A stretch of DNA of 64,000 nucleotides from Hirschia sp964342355 (lineage in GTDB: Bacteria > Pseudomonadota > Alphaproteobacteria > Caulobacterales > Hyphomonadaceae). The notes under the pieces are model-generated. The model made no database searches and was not told the DNA's origin. It saw only the letters and a program-made list of their open reading frames with translations. The translations under genes and the position numbers were made by a program. Below, piece after piece: positions 54,004 to 63,397 of this stretch. Each line of letters starts with the position of its first letter. The stretch's first letter is position 1. Location of the stretch: NCBI GenBank assembly GCA_964342355.1, contig CAYFFG010000011.1, positions 33,498 to 97,497 of the forward strand, in the 5' to 3' direction.

Positions 54004-55989
54004 TCAATACCATGGACGTTTGCCAAACGGTTGTTGTTGAAGTGTGTAAGTTTGAAACGTTCGGCCCTTTCGGCTAACAGTCAAGCCGCCTTCGATGGTC
54101 TCCGGTGAAAGCTGGTACTCAAGATGGCTGGTATCTTGATGTTTTATAATCAAGTTCAAGCAGTAAATTTCGTGACTGCAGCTATCTAATCGCTCAAATC
54201 TGATATCCTCGCCAGTTTTCGAGTTTACATTCACTCCAATTGGCAAAGCACTTTTTTTCGTCACCTCCGCGTCAATTGATAATGGCTTTAAGGGCCGATT
54301 TTTCACTCCGTCATGTAACGGGGCGCTAATCCAGCCTAGTTTGGTATTGATATACACAACATGCTCTTTAGTGACATGTAAAATGGCTGCTGGTTTGTTT
54401 AGCCAAAAAAATAAAAGCGCCGCCATTGGAATCAAAGCTAAAGCTTTGAAGTGCCTGTCAAAAAACACTAACATACAGATGACAGCAATAGTGCTGAAAA
54501 GCGCTCCTGTCCCGATTTGGTTGTGACTGACTGGAGACATCTCAGCAAACCACCCCGCAACCATTTGGGCATAGTTCAATGCGCTTCCTAAGCTGACTAA
54601 AAAAGGATCGGCTCCACCAAAGGGTGCAGCAATCAGCGCCATTGCTGCTGAAGGAGCAGCCCAAATAGATATAGCCGGCATGACCACCAGGTTTGCTGGA
54701 ATACTAAGAATGGCGACGCGTCCAAAATGGTAAGCGCCAAATGGTGCGGTGGCGATCGACGCCGCTATTGATGTCATCACCACGGAGATGACCCAAGACC
54801 ATCCCCTTTGATACATTTTTGCGGATGACGTGGATCTGGACCAGTTCTCGTACATTGTAATCAAAACCGCAGTCGCGGCAAAAGACATCTGGTATCCGGG
54901 CGTAACCACTGCTTCTGGCGAGAACAATGTCACAATGAACATTGCAATCCCAAGACTTCTCAAAGTGAATGCAGGCCTATTTATCAAAATGGCGGTCAAT
55001 GCGATCAAAGACATGACATAAGCGCGCTGAGTGGCGACTGAAGCTCCCGATAAGAGAAGGTAGATACTCGATCCTAGTATCGCACTCGCCGCTGCAGCTT
55101 TTTTTGCATCTATTCTAAGCGCCAGGAATTCAATTGATAACCAAAGCATTCTGGAAACAAAAAAGAAAACGCCCGCAGCTAAGCCCATATGTAAACCAGA
55201 AATTGCCAATAGGTGAGCAAGCCCAGTATTCCTTAAATTTTCAATTTGCTTAGTGCTTAGCATACTCCTATCACCGGTTATCATTGCGGCCGCCATCCCC
55301 CCTGCCTGCTCACCAGAAGCCTCAGCGACATACACGGCGACATCCCGCCTTATGGCGTTCAACCAGAGTGATATTTTTTCAAAAGCGGCCCTCTCAAAAT
55401 TACTCTTTGATGTTGGCTCACACGCTCCTAGCGTAAATCCGACTCCACCCAATTGTTGGAAGTAGGCCTGACGGCGAAAGTCATACTCCCCCACTAACTG
55501 CGGGCCTGGTGGAGGCGAAATGATCGCCAAACAGGACAAGTGTCGACCTGGGACGAATTTCACCTCTGCTTTGTGACTTAATCTGACAAAGCGAGGAGTA
55601 TCTTCTTTTGACAAATTGGAGATCGCACTAACGAGAAGTGTCAATCTCTGACTGCTGCTACCTCGGTCAATAGATTTAAGCTGCCCTTCAACTCTTACGA
55701 TCCCCGACTGTGCATGAATACGCGGCGCGCTAACTACTTTTGACTTTAGTTGGGCGACCGCCAACCCCGCCCAAAAGGCTAACAGTAACAAAGATAACAG
55801 CGATAGCGGATACCATTTACTTGGTAACGTGATTACGTAGATAGATGCGAATGTAGCTAACGCACCTAACGGAACCCAAATTGGAGGTTCAAATTCAATG
55901 GTCAGGTACGTAGCTGCTCCAAAAGCAAAAATCACTGGCGCCAGCAACAACCATCTAAGTGCGTGCTTATCGAGAAACGAGCTAAACAA
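54004..55989 (-). CDS. comEC: ComEC/Rec2-family DNA uptake channel protein
   Basis: A 661-residue polytopic protein: N-terminal helices, a DUF4131-type extracytoplasmic domain (GRHLSCLAIISPPPGPQLVG), then the competence helices with the motif NTGLAHLLAISGLHMGLAAG. The C-terminus (after about 520) has no HxHxDH, so the metallo-beta-lactamase nuclease domain found in many ComEC is absent. It starts at TTG 55989. It transports single-stranded DNA across the inner membrane in competent bacteria; no other competence gene is seen here. Confidence 0.9.
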   Translation of the reverse strand: MFSSFLDKHALRWLLLAPVIFAFGAATYLTIEFEPPIWVPLGALATFASIYVITLPSKWYPLSLLSLLLLAFWAGLAVAQLKSKVVSAPRIHAQSGIVRVEGQLKSIDRGSSSQRLTLLVSAISNLSKEDTPRFVRLSHKAEVKFVPGRHLSCLAIISPPPGPQLVGEYDFRRQAYFQQLGGVGFTLGACEPTSKSNFERAAFEKISLWLNAIRRDVAVYVAEASGEQAGGMAAAMITGDRSMLSTKQIENLRNTGLAHLLAISGLHMGLAAGVFFFVSRMLWLSIEFLALRIDAKKAAAASAILGSSIYLLLSGASVATQRAYVMSLIALTAILINRPAFTLRSLGIAMFIVTLFSPEAVVTPGYQMSFAATAVLITMYENWSRSTSSAKMYQRGWSWVISVVMTSIAASIATAPFGAYHFGRVAILSIPANLVVMPAISIWAAPSAAMALIAAPFGGADPFLVSLGSALNYAQMVAGWFAEMSPVSHNQIGTGALFSTIAVICMLVFFDRHFKALALIPMAALLFFWLNKPAAILHVTKEHVVYINTKLGWISAPLHDGVKNRPLKPLSIDAEVTKKSALPIGVNVNSKTGEDIRFERLDSCSHEIYCLNLIIKHQDTSHLEYQLSPETIEGGLTVSRKGRTFQTYTLQQQPFGKRPWY

Positions 55990-56048
55990 TCACTCACCGC
56001 CTCTAACGCATTACTCAGTTTTTATGTTCTTGCTCGAAGGTCTTGCCC

Positions 56049-56072
56049 TGAAGACAGTTCTTGTGGTCTTCA
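56049..56072. promoter_or_regulatory. Inverted repeat TGAAGAC-N10-GTCTTCA between comEC and gltX
   Basis: A perfect 7-bp inverted repeat in the 143-bp divergent promoter region of comEC and gltX. No T-run follows. It may be an operator, but no known consensus is matched. Confidence 0.3.
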
Positions 56073-56132
56073 ATGCGCAGGATTCCATCTGCACACACTG
56101 ATGCAGGCCTTTTTGAAGTTTTAAAGGTAGAT

Positions 56133-57602
56133 ATGACAGTTATCACGCGCTTTGCCCCCTCACCCACAGGCTTTCTCCATATTGGAGGCGCCCGCACAGC
56201 GTTATTTAATTGGCTATACGCAAAAGCAAAAAATGGGAAATTCCTTCTCCGTATAGAAGATACAGACCGTGAGCGTTCAACTCAGGAGGCAGTTGATGCG
56301 ATTATTGACGGATTGTCCTGGCTCAATATAAAGCCAGACGAAGACACAACTTTCCAATTTTCCAGAGCTGACCGGCATCGTGAAGTTGCAGAACAAATGG
56401 TTCAATGCGGCGCAGCGTTTCGTTGTTATGTAACGCCTCAAGAACTGGCAGTGCGCCGCGAAGCGGGTGAAAAAAAACGACAAGAGGCAAAAGACGCAGC
56501 ATCAAACGGCGATGAAGCGCTAGCCTTAAAACTAAAAGAGGAAGCCAATCAACTGCTTGCACCGTTTCGCTCGCCTTACAGAGACGGAGCGCTCCCCCAG
56601 ACCGAGAATGCTTCCTATGTTGTGCGACTAAGAGCTCCAGATAGCGGACGCGTGACATTCAATGATGGAGTGCAAGGTATTGTCGGTGTGGATGCAAGCG
56701 CTATTGACGACCTCGTGCTCCTAAGATCGGACGGAACACCTACATATATGCTTGCTGTTGTTGTGGATGACCACGACATGGGGGTGACAGACATCATTCG
56801 TGGTGATGACCACTTGGCTAACACCTACAGACAGCTTCCTATTTTTGCTGCGATGGGCTGGGACTTACCCAACTATTCTCATGTCCCCCTCATTCATGGA
56901 CAAGATGGCAAGAAACTGTCTAAACGTCATGGCGCATTAGGCGTCGATGCATACCGTGATATGGGGTTCTTACCTGAAGGCGTCGCAAATTATCTACTGA
57001 GACTAGGCTGGTCTCATGGAGACGATGAAATTATCGAACAAGCTCAGGCGATTGAATGGTTCGACATCGGCGGTCTGGGAAAAGCTCCCGCCCGACTAGA
57101 TATAGAAAAGCTCAAGCACATCAACGCCCATTATATGGCAATCGCTGACGATGAAAGTCTGCTGAACCTCCTCTTTAATAGGCTGACAGCAGAATCTATA
57201 TCTAAAACAGCTCAAAATCGCGTGCGAGCTGGCATTTCTTACTTAAAAACACGCGCTTCCACTTTGGAGGATCTGGAAAGTCAGGTTAAATTCCTGCTAG
57301 ACATTCGACCAATTGAAATTACCGGTAAGCTTAAAAAGAAATTCGACGCTGAATCTCTCCAACGCTTGGAGCATCTGCACCAAAAGTTTCTGAGCCTTTC
57401 TGATTGGAACAATTCCTCTTTAAGCGATGAATTGTCTTCATACTGCTCAGAGGAAAACATCGGTATGGGTAAAATTGGACCAACTTTGCGGGGGGCGCTA
57501 ACCGGTAGCGCACCTTCGCCGGATCTTGGTCTGGTCCTAGAGTGGCTAGGTCGTGAAGAAGCGCTGAAGCGAATTGAAGATCAGATCAACGCAGTCGACT
57601 AA
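56133..57602 (+). CDS. gltX: Glutamyl-tRNA synthetase
   Basis: A 489-residue class I synthetase starting at ATG 56133 (MTVITRFAPSPTG) with AAAGG upstream; a longer frame adds 24 residues of non-family sequence. It has the HIGH-type HIGGARTALFNWLYAKAKNG at 16-35 and the KMSKS-type KKLSKRHGALGVDAYRD. It charges tRNA-Glu. Alphaproteobacteria may carry a second GltX; this one sits beside gltA. Confidence 0.96.
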   Translation: MTVITRFAPSPTGFLHIGGARTALFNWLYAKAKNGKFLLRIEDTDRERSTQEAVDAIIDGLSWLNIKPDEDTTFQFSRADRHREVAEQMVQCGAAFRCYVTPQELAVRREAGEKKRQEAKDAASNGDEALALKLKEEANQLLAPFRSPYRDGALPQTENASYVVRLRAPDSGRVTFNDGVQGIVGVDASAIDDLVLLRSDGTPTYMLAVVVDDHDMGVTDIIRGDDHLANTYRQLPIFAAMGWDLPNYSHVPLIHGQDGKKLSKRHGALGVDAYRDMGFLPEGVANYLLRLGWSHGDDEIIEQAQAIEWFDIGGLGKAPARLDIEKLKHINAHYMAIADDESLLNLLFNRLTAESISKTAQNRVRAGISYLKTRASTLEDLESQVKFLLDIRPIEITGKLKKKFDAESLQRLEHLHQKFLSLSDWNNSSLSDELSSYCSEENIGMGKIGPTLRGALTGSAPSPDLGLVLEWLGREEALKRIEDQINAVD

Positions 57603-57645
57603 CGACTGGCACGAACATACAAAAAAAACTCCAACAAGGGGCTGA

Positions 57646-58953
57646 ATGATGCAGAATAAAGTCAAACTAAATGGTACCGCAACTCTGTCTGTGGCGGGAA
57701 AATCAGCTGAGTTGCCCGTCTACACAGGCACACACGGCCCTGACGTCGTTGACATCGCTTCATTATACAAACAAACGGGTCATTTCACTTTGGACCCTGG
57801 GTTTACGTCAACAGGAAGCTGTGAAAGCCAAATCACTTTTATTGATGGCGATAACGGCATTCTTCTTCACCGCGGATACCCAATTGCGCAACTGGCTGAA
57901 CAGTCTACTTTCCTGGAAGTCTGCTATCTCCTCTTGAATGGCGAACTACCCACAAGAGATGTGCTGGATGACTACACGAACACCATCACGCGTCATACAA
58001 TGATCCATGCGCAGTTTGACCGGTTCTTTGAAGGTTTTCGCCGGGATGCGCACCCCATGGCGATCATGACTGGCGCAGTCGGCGCTCTGTCTGCTTTCTA
58101 CCACGACTCAACAGACATAAATGATCCGAAGCACCGTTTGATTTCCGCGCACCGCATGATTGCGAAAATGCCAACTATCGCTGCCAGGGCCCACAAATAT
58201 TCAATCGGTCAACCGTTTATTTCACCACGCAATGAACTGGATTACTCATCCAACTTCCTGCGTATGTGTTTTGCCGTACCGGCTGAAGATTACCAAGTTA
58301 ACGAAGTCATGTCCCGCGCAATGGACAGAATCTTCATTCTACATGCTGACCACGAACAAAATGCTTCCACTTCCACTGTTCGACTAGCTGGTTCTTCTGG
58401 CGCAAACCCGTTTGCGTGTATTGCAGCTGGTATCGCCTGTCTGTGGGGCCCTTCACACGGCGGTGCGAACGAAGCAGCCCTCAACATGCTCCAGGAAATT
58501 GGCTCCGTAGACCGTATTCCTGAGTTTATTGAGCGGGCAAAAGATAAAAACGATCCATTCCGTCTGATGGGCTTTGGACACCGCGTGTACAAAAACTATG
58601 ACCCACGCGCCAAGGTTATGCAGAAAACGTGTCATGAAGTTTTGGAAGCTGTCGGCATGGGCAATGACCCAATGCTTCAAGTCGCCATGGAGTTGGAAAA
58701 AATTGCGCTTGAAGACCCCTACTTCGTCGACAAGAAACTATACCCAAACATCGACTTCTACTCCGGCATCACACTAAAAGCGATGGGCTTCCCGACTGAA
58801 ATGTTCACCGTTCTGTTCGCTCTGGCTCGTACTGTTGGCTGGATTGCTCAATGGCAGGAAATGATTGAGGACCCAACCCAACGAATTGGTCGTCCGCGTC
58901 AAATCTACACTGGCGCAGCAGAGCGCGATTATATTGCGATCGATAAGCGTTAG
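57646..58953 (+). CDS. gltA: Citrate synthase
   Basis: A 435-residue type II (hexameric, proteobacterial) citrate synthase with HEQNASTSTVRLAGSSGANP, LWGPSHGGANEAALNML and FGHRVYKNYDPRAKVMQ holding the catalytic His/His/Asp regions. It condenses acetyl-CoA and oxaloacetate. It lies 43 bp after gltX and is followed by a strong terminator. ATG 57646 or ATG 57649 could be the start. Confidence 0.97.
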   Translation: MMQNKVKLNGTATLSVAGKSAELPVYTGTHGPDVVDIASLYKQTGHFTLDPGFTSTGSCESQITFIDGDNGILLHRGYPIAQLAEQSTFLEVCYLLLNGELPTRDVLDDYTNTITRHTMIHAQFDRFFEGFRRDAHPMAIMTGAVGALSAFYHDSTDINDPKHRLISAHRMIAKMPTIAARAHKYSIGQPFISPRNELDYSSNFLRMCFAVPAEDYQVNEVMSRAMDRIFILHADHEQNASTSTVRLAGSSGANPFACIAAGIACLWGPSHGGANEAALNMLQEIGSVDRIPEFIERAKDKNDPFRLMGFGHRVYKNYDPRAKVMQKTCHEVLEAVGMGNDPMLQVAMELEKIALEDPYFVDKKLYPNIDFYSGITLKAMGFPTEMFTVLFALARTVGWIAQWQEMIEDPTQRIGRPRQIYTGAAERDYIAIDKR

Positions 58954-58974
58954 AATTATTAGCCTAAACTAATT

Positions 58975-59013
58975 AAAGCGCCCCGATTTTAGTCTAATCG
59001 AGGCGTTTTTTTT
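58975..59013 (+). terminator. Intrinsic terminator of gltA
   Basis: A 14-position stem (58975-58988 with 58996-59009, one C-A mismatch and one G-U pair, 7-base loop) runs into T8 (59006-59013). It lies about 20 bp after the gltA stop. Confidence 0.85.
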
Positions 59014-59075
59014 ATGCCTGGCCTACACCTTGCTACTAGACAGCTAAAAGTCTCACAACGACGCAAAAGCTGTAT

Positions 59076-60782
59076 TTGGATGGTGTGATCGTGCTAAGCT
59101 TCATTCGTAACCACCTCTTTTCGCTAGTAGCTTTCATAATAGCAGCCATCTCCAGCGTTGCCTTAACAATTGTTGCTTATGAGTCTGGAGTCTCTTCCAA
59201 AGTAAAAGAAGTGTTTTTTACGCCTGCTTCCACACCACCAATCGCCAGTAACACAAAAACCTATACTTGGCGCACGGTCGAAACAGGGTTGCACTCACTT
59301 GCTGTTGCTGAAATCGATTTTGGAGAAATTGACGGATTTGCCAACGGAGGAGGCATATCATCTTACAAAGGCGGTATCATATTCTCATCGCCTCAAGGCC
59401 AGCTTGGTTTTCTAGACCTAACAAACGGAAAAATAATCTACTCCAGTGCCCGCGTGCCAATGAATCTTGCTGGTTTGCAAAAAAGCAAAGCTTGGCAAGC
59501 GACCATTTTTAATCGCGGCTGGTTCCGAGTTTCTAGCATTCTGACCAAAAGCGTAGGAGAACAAGATTGGCTATTAGTCTCCCATCACTTTTACAACGAC
59601 GATGAGCAGATATGCACACGCATCAGCAAAACCCAGCTCACATATCACGAAAACAGTCTTTCAATTTCTAATGACTGGCAGCTTGTTCACGATGTTAACC
59701 CATGCGTAGACCTCAAAGAAAGAAACTACGAGTTTGCTGGCCACTTGGTGGGGGGACGTCTTGAAAACGTGAAGAACGAGCCTTCCGTGCTTATGACTGT
59801 GGGCGACCATGGATACGGATACTGGGATCCGGCTAGATTCACAAATGGGCATCACAAAGAGTGGTCGTCGCTTTTGAAAATATCCCTTTTTAATAATTCA
59901 ACCGAATTGGTGGTCACAGGTCTCAGAAACCCTCAAGGGTTGCACATCGATGACCGTGGCAGGCTTTGGGAAACTGAACACGGTCCTCAAGGAGGAGACG
60001 AAATCAATTTAATCAAGCCCGGTTTGAACTATGGTTGGCCAAATGTCTCATACGGTATGGAGTACGCTGACAATTTCTCTCCACGTAAACCAGTACAGAA
60101 TAACATTATCCAAGGAAGTCACGAGGGATATCAAAAGCCAGTAAAAGCTTTTGTCCCATCAATCGGAATTAGCCAGATCACATCTGTTTCTAAAACCTCC
60201 AAAGTATTTCCGCTTTGGCGCGGTGACTTGCTCATGGTCAGTATGAAAGAGAAAACTCTGTACCGTATGCGTTTAGAGGAAGACAGAATTGTTTATGCTG
60301 AGCCTATATTTCTAAATCATAGAATGAGGGACATAACGCGCTTACCAGATGGTACTTTTGCTGTCCTCAGTGAACAGGGCAAAATTCTCATTCTTTCTAA
60401 TGCTAAAACGTCAGATAATCCACCGATCACGATTGCGGGATATGCCCCAATAATTGAAAAGCTCTCACTGGTTAGCGAGGTTAAAGGCGTGGAATGGCAA
60501 AGAGATATGTTACGCTGGCGCTGCGGCTCATGCCATTCAGTTGACGGCACACCAAACATCGGTCCGCCTTTGAATAACATAATCGGCCGGAAAATTGGCG
60601 CTATAGAAGGCTTCCCTTACTCGGAAGCTCTACGTACCGCCAAGGGCCAGTGGACAAAAGAGAAATTACTAAAATTTGTTCAAGACCCTTCGTCAGTTGG
60701 TCTTGGAGGGTCCGCAATGCCTTCCATAGATGCGACCTTTGATGAACTACGCGGCGCAATTGACTATGCAGATACCCAATAA
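59076..60782 (+). CDS. PQQ-sugar-dehydrogenase-like beta-propeller fused to cytochrome c domain
   Basis: A 568-residue membrane-anchored protein: one N-terminal helix (LFSLVAFIIAAISSVALTIV), a beta-propeller domain with GLRNPQGLHIDDRGRLWETE and HGPQGGDEINLIKPGLNYGW that matches soluble aldose-sugar dehydrogenase (PQQ) relatives, and a C-terminal c-type cytochrome (CGSCHSVDGTPNIGPPLNNI, distal Met in GSAMPSI). The likely role is oxidation of a sugar or other substrate with electrons passed through the fused haem to the respiratory chain. No pqq biosynthesis gene lies in the window. The start is TTG 59076; GTG 59085 or 59091 are alternatives. Confidence 0.85.
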   Translation: MDGVIVLSFIRNHLFSLVAFIIAAISSVALTIVAYESGVSSKVKEVFFTPASTPPIASNTKTYTWRTVETGLHSLAVAEIDFGEIDGFANGGGISSYKGGIIFSSPQGQLGFLDLTNGKIIYSSARVPMNLAGLQKSKAWQATIFNRGWFRVSSILTKSVGEQDWLLVSHHFYNDDEQICTRISKTQLTYHENSLSISNDWQLVHDVNPCVDLKERNYEFAGHLVGGRLENVKNEPSVLMTVGDHGYGYWDPARFTNGHHKEWSSLLKISLFNNSTELVVTGLRNPQGLHIDDRGRLWETEHGPQGGDEINLIKPGLNYGWPNVSYGMEYADNFSPRKPVQNNIIQGSHEGYQKPVKAFVPSIGISQITSVSKTSKVFPLWRGDLLMVSMKEKTLYRMRLEEDRIVYAEPIFLNHRMRDITRLPDGTFAVLSEQGKILILSNAKTSDNPPITIAGYAPIIEKLSLVSEVKGVEWQRDMLRWRCGSCHSVDGTPNIGPPLNNIIGRKIGAIEGFPYSEALRTAKGQWTKEKLLKFVQDPSSVGLGGSAMPSIDATFDELRGAIDYADTQ

Positions 60783-60787
60783 CCGCT

Positions 60788-61707
60788 TTAATGCTTAGTA
60801 TTTGAGGCTTTACTCAATTCTAAAATTTTCTCCGCAGCTATTTCAGCAGCACTCAATCCGCCACGTCCCATTTTGTCGAGTGCATTGTATTGGGCCTGAA
60901 CCTGACTTTCTCGAGCGCTTGCATCTTCAAGCAAACGCCTAGCTGCATACAGAACCCTACGTGGCACAAAACGCGTTTGGACGAACTCGGGTATGATTTC
61001 CTTATCCACAGCGACATTCATTAATGTGATAAACTTGGATTTCATCAGAAATAGGCGTGCAATAGCCCAGGTAATCCAACCTATCTTATAACCAACCACC
61101 AATGGCACGCCCTGCATTGCTATCTCGGTCGTAACGGTACCTGAACAAGCCAATGCCAGGGTTCCTGCCCGGAAAGCATCAGACTTATCATNNNNNNNNN
61201 NNNNNNNNNNNNNNNNNNNNNNNNNNNNNNNNNNNNNNNNNNNNNNNNNNNNNNNNNNNNNNNNNNNNNNNNNNNNNNNNNNNNNNNNNNNAAATGATCA
61301 ACATGGTCAGCAAGAACCTTTGCTCTGCCAGGCCTGGTCGCCCAAACTTGTGGCCCAATAAGTTTGATACGCGGCCCCTTATAACCAAGCTCTCTTACTC
61401 TTTTTGCAACTCGCCACATAAACCCCCATGAATCGATCAGAACAACACAATCTGGTTTTTGCTGAATTATGTTAGCGGCTGTTTCTTCGACCTTTTCTTT
61501 TACAGTCTTATAGATTTTCAGGCCTTCAACCAAACCCATCACAGCAAGTTCTGAGATATCGATTGCGCTTGATATCCCCCGTTGAGCCATCAATTTTCCG
61601 CCTACGCCGACTATCTCAACTGCCCTATCCGTCTCCCTCAACTTATCAATAACATCGGCAGCCAGCGCGTCTCCTGATGGTTCAGTCGCAACCATATAGA
61701 TTTTCAT
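60788..61707 (-). CDS. lpxB: Lipid-A-disaccharide synthase LpxB, interrupted by an assembly gap
   Basis: The N-terminal part (61707-61292) begins MKIYMVATEPSGDALAADVI, with LIDSWGFMWRVAKRVRELGY and IGPQVWATRPGRAKVL. The C-terminal part (61191-60788) carries ACSGTVTTEIAMQGVPLVVG and ends SKASNTKH. The two are in different frames across the N-run, as expected when the true gap is not 100. LpxB joins UDP-2,3-diacylglucosamine to lipid X. About 272 residues are visible of the usual 380-390. It is the last gene of lpxD-lpxA-lpxI-lpxB. Confidence 0.93.
61192..61291. other. Assembly gap (100 N) inside lpxB
   Basis: Exactly 100 N. The reading frames on either side do not agree, and LpxB should hold about 110 more residues, so the true missing length is probably near 330-350 bp and congruent to 2 modulo 3. 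Confidence 0.95.
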
Positions 61708-61712
61708 AGGGG

Positions 61713-62585
61713 TCAGCTTTCTATTTTATCCAACTCCGATGGATCGAATGCATAAATCCAGATATCGTGCTGCTTGGCGACTTGGATAACTGCTTCAGAG
61801 TCCATTACTAACGCCGCACCAGCTTCTACCCCAATTCCGACCAATCCGGCCTTTGCAGCGCCCTCGACAGTTTTTACGCCTATAGTAGGTAAGTCGATAC
61901 GACGCTCCTGATTGGGTTTAGGACGCTTCACCAAAACACCGCTTTTACTAGATGGAGTTCCACGCAGTTCTGGTGACAACTCGGCACATCTCATCAACAT
62001 CAAGTCCGTACCTTCCTGAGCTTCTACACTCAGTACTAATCCGCGACATACAACAGCACCTTGCCCTATATCCAAACGTCCAATCTCGGCTGCCACTTCT
62101 GCTGCTTTTTTAAGGTCTTTCCACTCCGTTTCCGAACTGGGCCCACTTTCAGTTAGGTTGCCCTGAGGCGCGAGCAATGAACCCAGCACATCATCGGCGC
62201 CCACAACATTTAAACCAGCTTCTTCCATAACCTTCACTAGCACACTCAATAAAGCGTCATCACCTTTGGAGGCAGCCTGCACAACGCGCGGCAGAAGCAT
62301 TAGGCCTTTACGGTCCACTTTAAGTGATTTGAAATCTGGTCGCCGGACGATACCAGCAAAACATACATCTGCCACATTCGCTGAGGTCAGGATCCTAAGA
62401 ACTTTTCCAACTTCGCCGATGGAACAAACAGAGCTATCAAATTGTTCTAACAGTTTCTGTTCGGCGAAACCTTTTATTCCGACAACAACAACTTCGCGCC
62501 CTTCATTAGTCGCACTGCTCGCCAATCTGAAAGGTAATTCACCGCCACCGGCGATAATGCCCAATTTGGATTTCTGATTGGACAT
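61713..62585 (-). CDS. lpxI: UDP-2,3-diacylglucosamine pyrophosphatase LpxI
   Basis: A 290-residue DUF1009/LpxI protein with KLGIIAGGGELPFRLASSAT, CFAGIVRRPDFKSLKVDRKG, DDVLGSLLAPQGNLTE and the C-terminal LPTIGVKTVEGAAKAGLVGI. It hydrolyses UDP-2,3-diacylglucosamine to lipid X, replacing LpxH as in other alphaproteobacteria. It starts directly after lpxA and ends 5 bp before lpxB. Confidence 0.95.
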   Translation of the reverse strand: MSNQKSKLGIIAGGGELPFRLASSATNEGREVVVVGIKGFAEQKLLEQFDSSVCSIGEVGKVLRILTSANVADVCFAGIVRRPDFKSLKVDRKGLMLLPRVVQAASKGDDALLSVLVKVMEEAGLNVVGADDVLGSLLAPQGNLTESGPSSETEWKDLKKAAEVAAEIGRLDIGQGAVVCRGLVLSVEAQEGTDLMLMRCAELSPELRGTPSSKSGVLVKRPKPNQERRIDLPTIGVKTVEGAAKAGLVGIGVEAGAALVMDSEAVIQVAKQHDIWIYAFDPSELDKIES

Positions 62586-63371
62586 CTACTTAGGTAAGCA
62601 AAGATGCCGGCTTGCACCGGATTGGATGAATTCGACCATTTCCAATACCAGATCCTGACTTGAATAAAGCCGAGCAGCATCATCAATGCGCTCTTGAAAG
62701 GTGCCTTCAGAGGCAAAAAACAGCCTATACGCTGTCCGAAGGTCATTAATTTCCTGACGCCCAAAACCACGTCTCTTAAGGCCTACCAGATTGAGGCCAG
62801 CTAACCTGCCATGATTGTCCACCATTCCATATGGAATAACGTCTCCAGTGACGGGTGCGCCACCACCTATGAATGCGTGGCGACCAACTCTGCAATGTTG
62901 ATGAACTGCGGACAATCCGCCCATTATGACGTGGTCACCGATTGTTACTGATCCGCCTAGTGTAGCGTTGTTAGCAAAGGTAACATTAGACCCAACGATA
63001 CAATCATGCCCAACATGCGCGCCTACCATAAAGTAATTGTTGTCTCCAACAACGGTTTGTCCACGTCCTACGACAGTGCCCAAGTGCATGGTGACGTGTT
63101 CACGTATGGTTGTGTTTGACCCGATGATTAGTTTTGTATCTTCACCCTTATACTTAAAGTCTTGAGGAGGATAACCAAGCGCAGCGAACGGATAAATGAC
63201 GCACTCAGATCCAATAGAGGTATGCCCAGCAAGTGATACTTGCGACAGCAGAACCGATCCATCACCCACAGACACATTAGTTCCAACAACGCATCCAGGC
63301 CCAACTTTTACATCGACCCCCAGCTCCGCGCCTTCTTCAACAAATGCCAATGGATGGATATCAACGGCCAT
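62586..63371 (-). CDS. lpxA: UDP-N-acetylglucosamine acyltransferase LpxA
   Basis: A 261-residue left-handed beta-helix acyltransferase with hexapeptide repeats, the catalytic-histidine loop NNYFMVGAHVGHDCIVG, FANNATLGGSVTIGDHVIMG, and the GLNLVGLKRRGFGRQEINDL C-terminal region. It acylates UDP-GlcNAc at the start of lipid A synthesis. It lies 26 bp after lpxD and abuts lpxI. Confidence 0.96.
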   Translation of the reverse strand: MAVDIHPLAFVEEGAELGVDVKVGPGCVVGTNVSVGDGSVLLSQVSLAGHTSIGSECVIYPFAALGYPPQDFKYKGEDTKLIIGSNTTIREHVTMHLGTVVGRGQTVVGDNNYFMVGAHVGHDCIVGSNVTFANNATLGGSVTIGDHVIMGGLSAVHQHCRVGRHAFIGGGAPVTGDVIPYGMVDNHGRLAGLNLVGLKRRGFGRQEINDLRTAYRLFFASEGTFQERIDDAARLYSSQDLVLEMVEFIQSGASRHLCLPK

Positions 63372-63397
63372 TTCCAGCTCCGACGCTCTGTTTCACG

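Noticed and set aside
61120..61707. Two separate ORFs at the lpxB gap taken as different genes
   Set aside because: Both match LpxB N- and C-terminal parts in order; the break is the 100-N placeholder.
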